A stretch of 36,083 nucleotides of DNA from Flavobacteriales bacterium. Lineage in GTDB: Bacteria; Bacteroidota; Bacteroidia; Flavobacteriales; UBA1820. The stretch covers positions 1-36,083 of the forward strand of contig JAFYKQ010000129.1 of the NCBI GenBank assembly GCA_017537565.1, given 5' to 3'. This document shows, in pieces, positions 35,926 through 36,083 of the stretch. The notes under the pieces were generated by a model that made no database searches, had not been told where the DNA came from, and was given only the letters and a program-made list of their open reading frames with translations. Positions within the stretch are counted from its first letter, which is position 1. Every line of letters begins with the position of its first letter. A program made the position numbers and the translations under genes.

Positions 35926-36083
35926 TCATAGGGGTCTCCTTCTAGCGTATTTAATGTCAACCATTGCTGAATCCAATACGGCGTAACGGTTATCGCGTGG
36001 CTTGCACAATTCGTCCATGTTGTCTGTAGATTTTGAGTAATATGGTACGTCACCAAATCCCCATACTAGGTCTACATAACGTA
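35926..36083 (-). pseudogene. SusD/RagB-like fragment, prematurely ended, cut by window edge
   Basis: On the minus strand an open frame enters from the right edge and ends at a TGA at 35926-35928. It encodes RYVDLVWGFGDVPYYSKS, then TDNMDELCKPRDNRYAVLDS and AMVDIKYARRRPL. The pattern VDLVWGFGDVPYY and DELxKPRDxRxxVxDS is that of the N-terminal half of SusD/RagB outer-membrane nutrient-binding lipoproteins, where the next helix would continue well past KYA. SusD proteins run to about 500 residues and this one stops within the first helical region, so it is probably a truncated remnant. The upstream part lies outside the window, and a frameshift or assembly error is an alternative. Confidence 0.45.

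Noticed and set aside
35844-36056. 70-residue minus-strand frame at the right edge
   Set aside because: It starts at TTG just after in-frame stops, while the overlapping frame carries a recognisable SusD-like pattern.

Overview
The window looks like a chromosomal piece from a Bacteroidota (Bacteroidales) bacterium, probably a Porphyromonas relative. It holds a complete type IX secretion core in the order porP-porK-porL-porM-porN. It has a one-piece tmRNA whose encoded tag reads GENNYALAA, the tag I recall for Porphyromonas gingivalis. The -7 promoter boxes are of the Bacteroidota type TAnnTTTG, mostly with a weak -33 box and in a few places with a clear TTTG about 19 bp upstream. GC content is moderate, and isoleucine is often encoded by ATA.

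Region by region: 1-2858 carries a TPR protein cut by the left edge and a Cof-type HAD phosphatase (both minus). 2958-6974 has a small rhodanese (plus) converging on an operon of a DUF2723/GT117 membrane glycosyltransferase and a NodB-type deacetylase. 6975-7643 is an AT-rich control region with five copies of a 9-bp motif in front of a stand-alone OmpR-type winged helix. 7709-9328 is a YbiT-like ABC-F ATPase. 9329-9637 contains a compact intergenic repeat element. 9638-11435 is a two-gene envelope unit (lipoprotein plus DUF4097 solenoid). 11513-13696 holds trxB and a clostripain-family lipoprotein. 13810-15687 encodes an exported alpha/beta hydrolase and a beta-propeller protein.

15805-17749 is a three-gene DUF2975 / XRE / CPBP-protease operon with a textbook promoter, an adjacent palindrome and a G9 tract. 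17828-20641 is an exported M16 zinc protease, convergent with the T9SS operon (20707-26272, minus). The tmRNA follows on the plus strand, then an O-acetylhomoserine sulfhydrylase (minus) divergent from a WbpE/PorR-type sugar aminotransferase (plus). 29582-34575 is an MFS permease-yhcC-mutS operon (minus). 34724-35815 is a periplasmic choloylglycine-hydrolase-family enzyme, and the right edge holds a prematurely ended SusD-like fragment.

Functionally the window is dominated by the cell envelope: protein secretion (T9SS), a candidate enzyme for the sugar that anchors T9SS cargo (WbpE/PorR type), glycosylation (GT117), exported peptidases (C11, M16, CPBP) and periplasmic hydrolases. This suits a peptidolytic, host-associated Bacteroidales lifestyle, which is inference. 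The least explained signals are the iterated motif upstream of the orphan winged helix, the 9446-9602 repeat element, and the G9 tract where loss of one base would fuse the XRE regulator to the CPBP protease.
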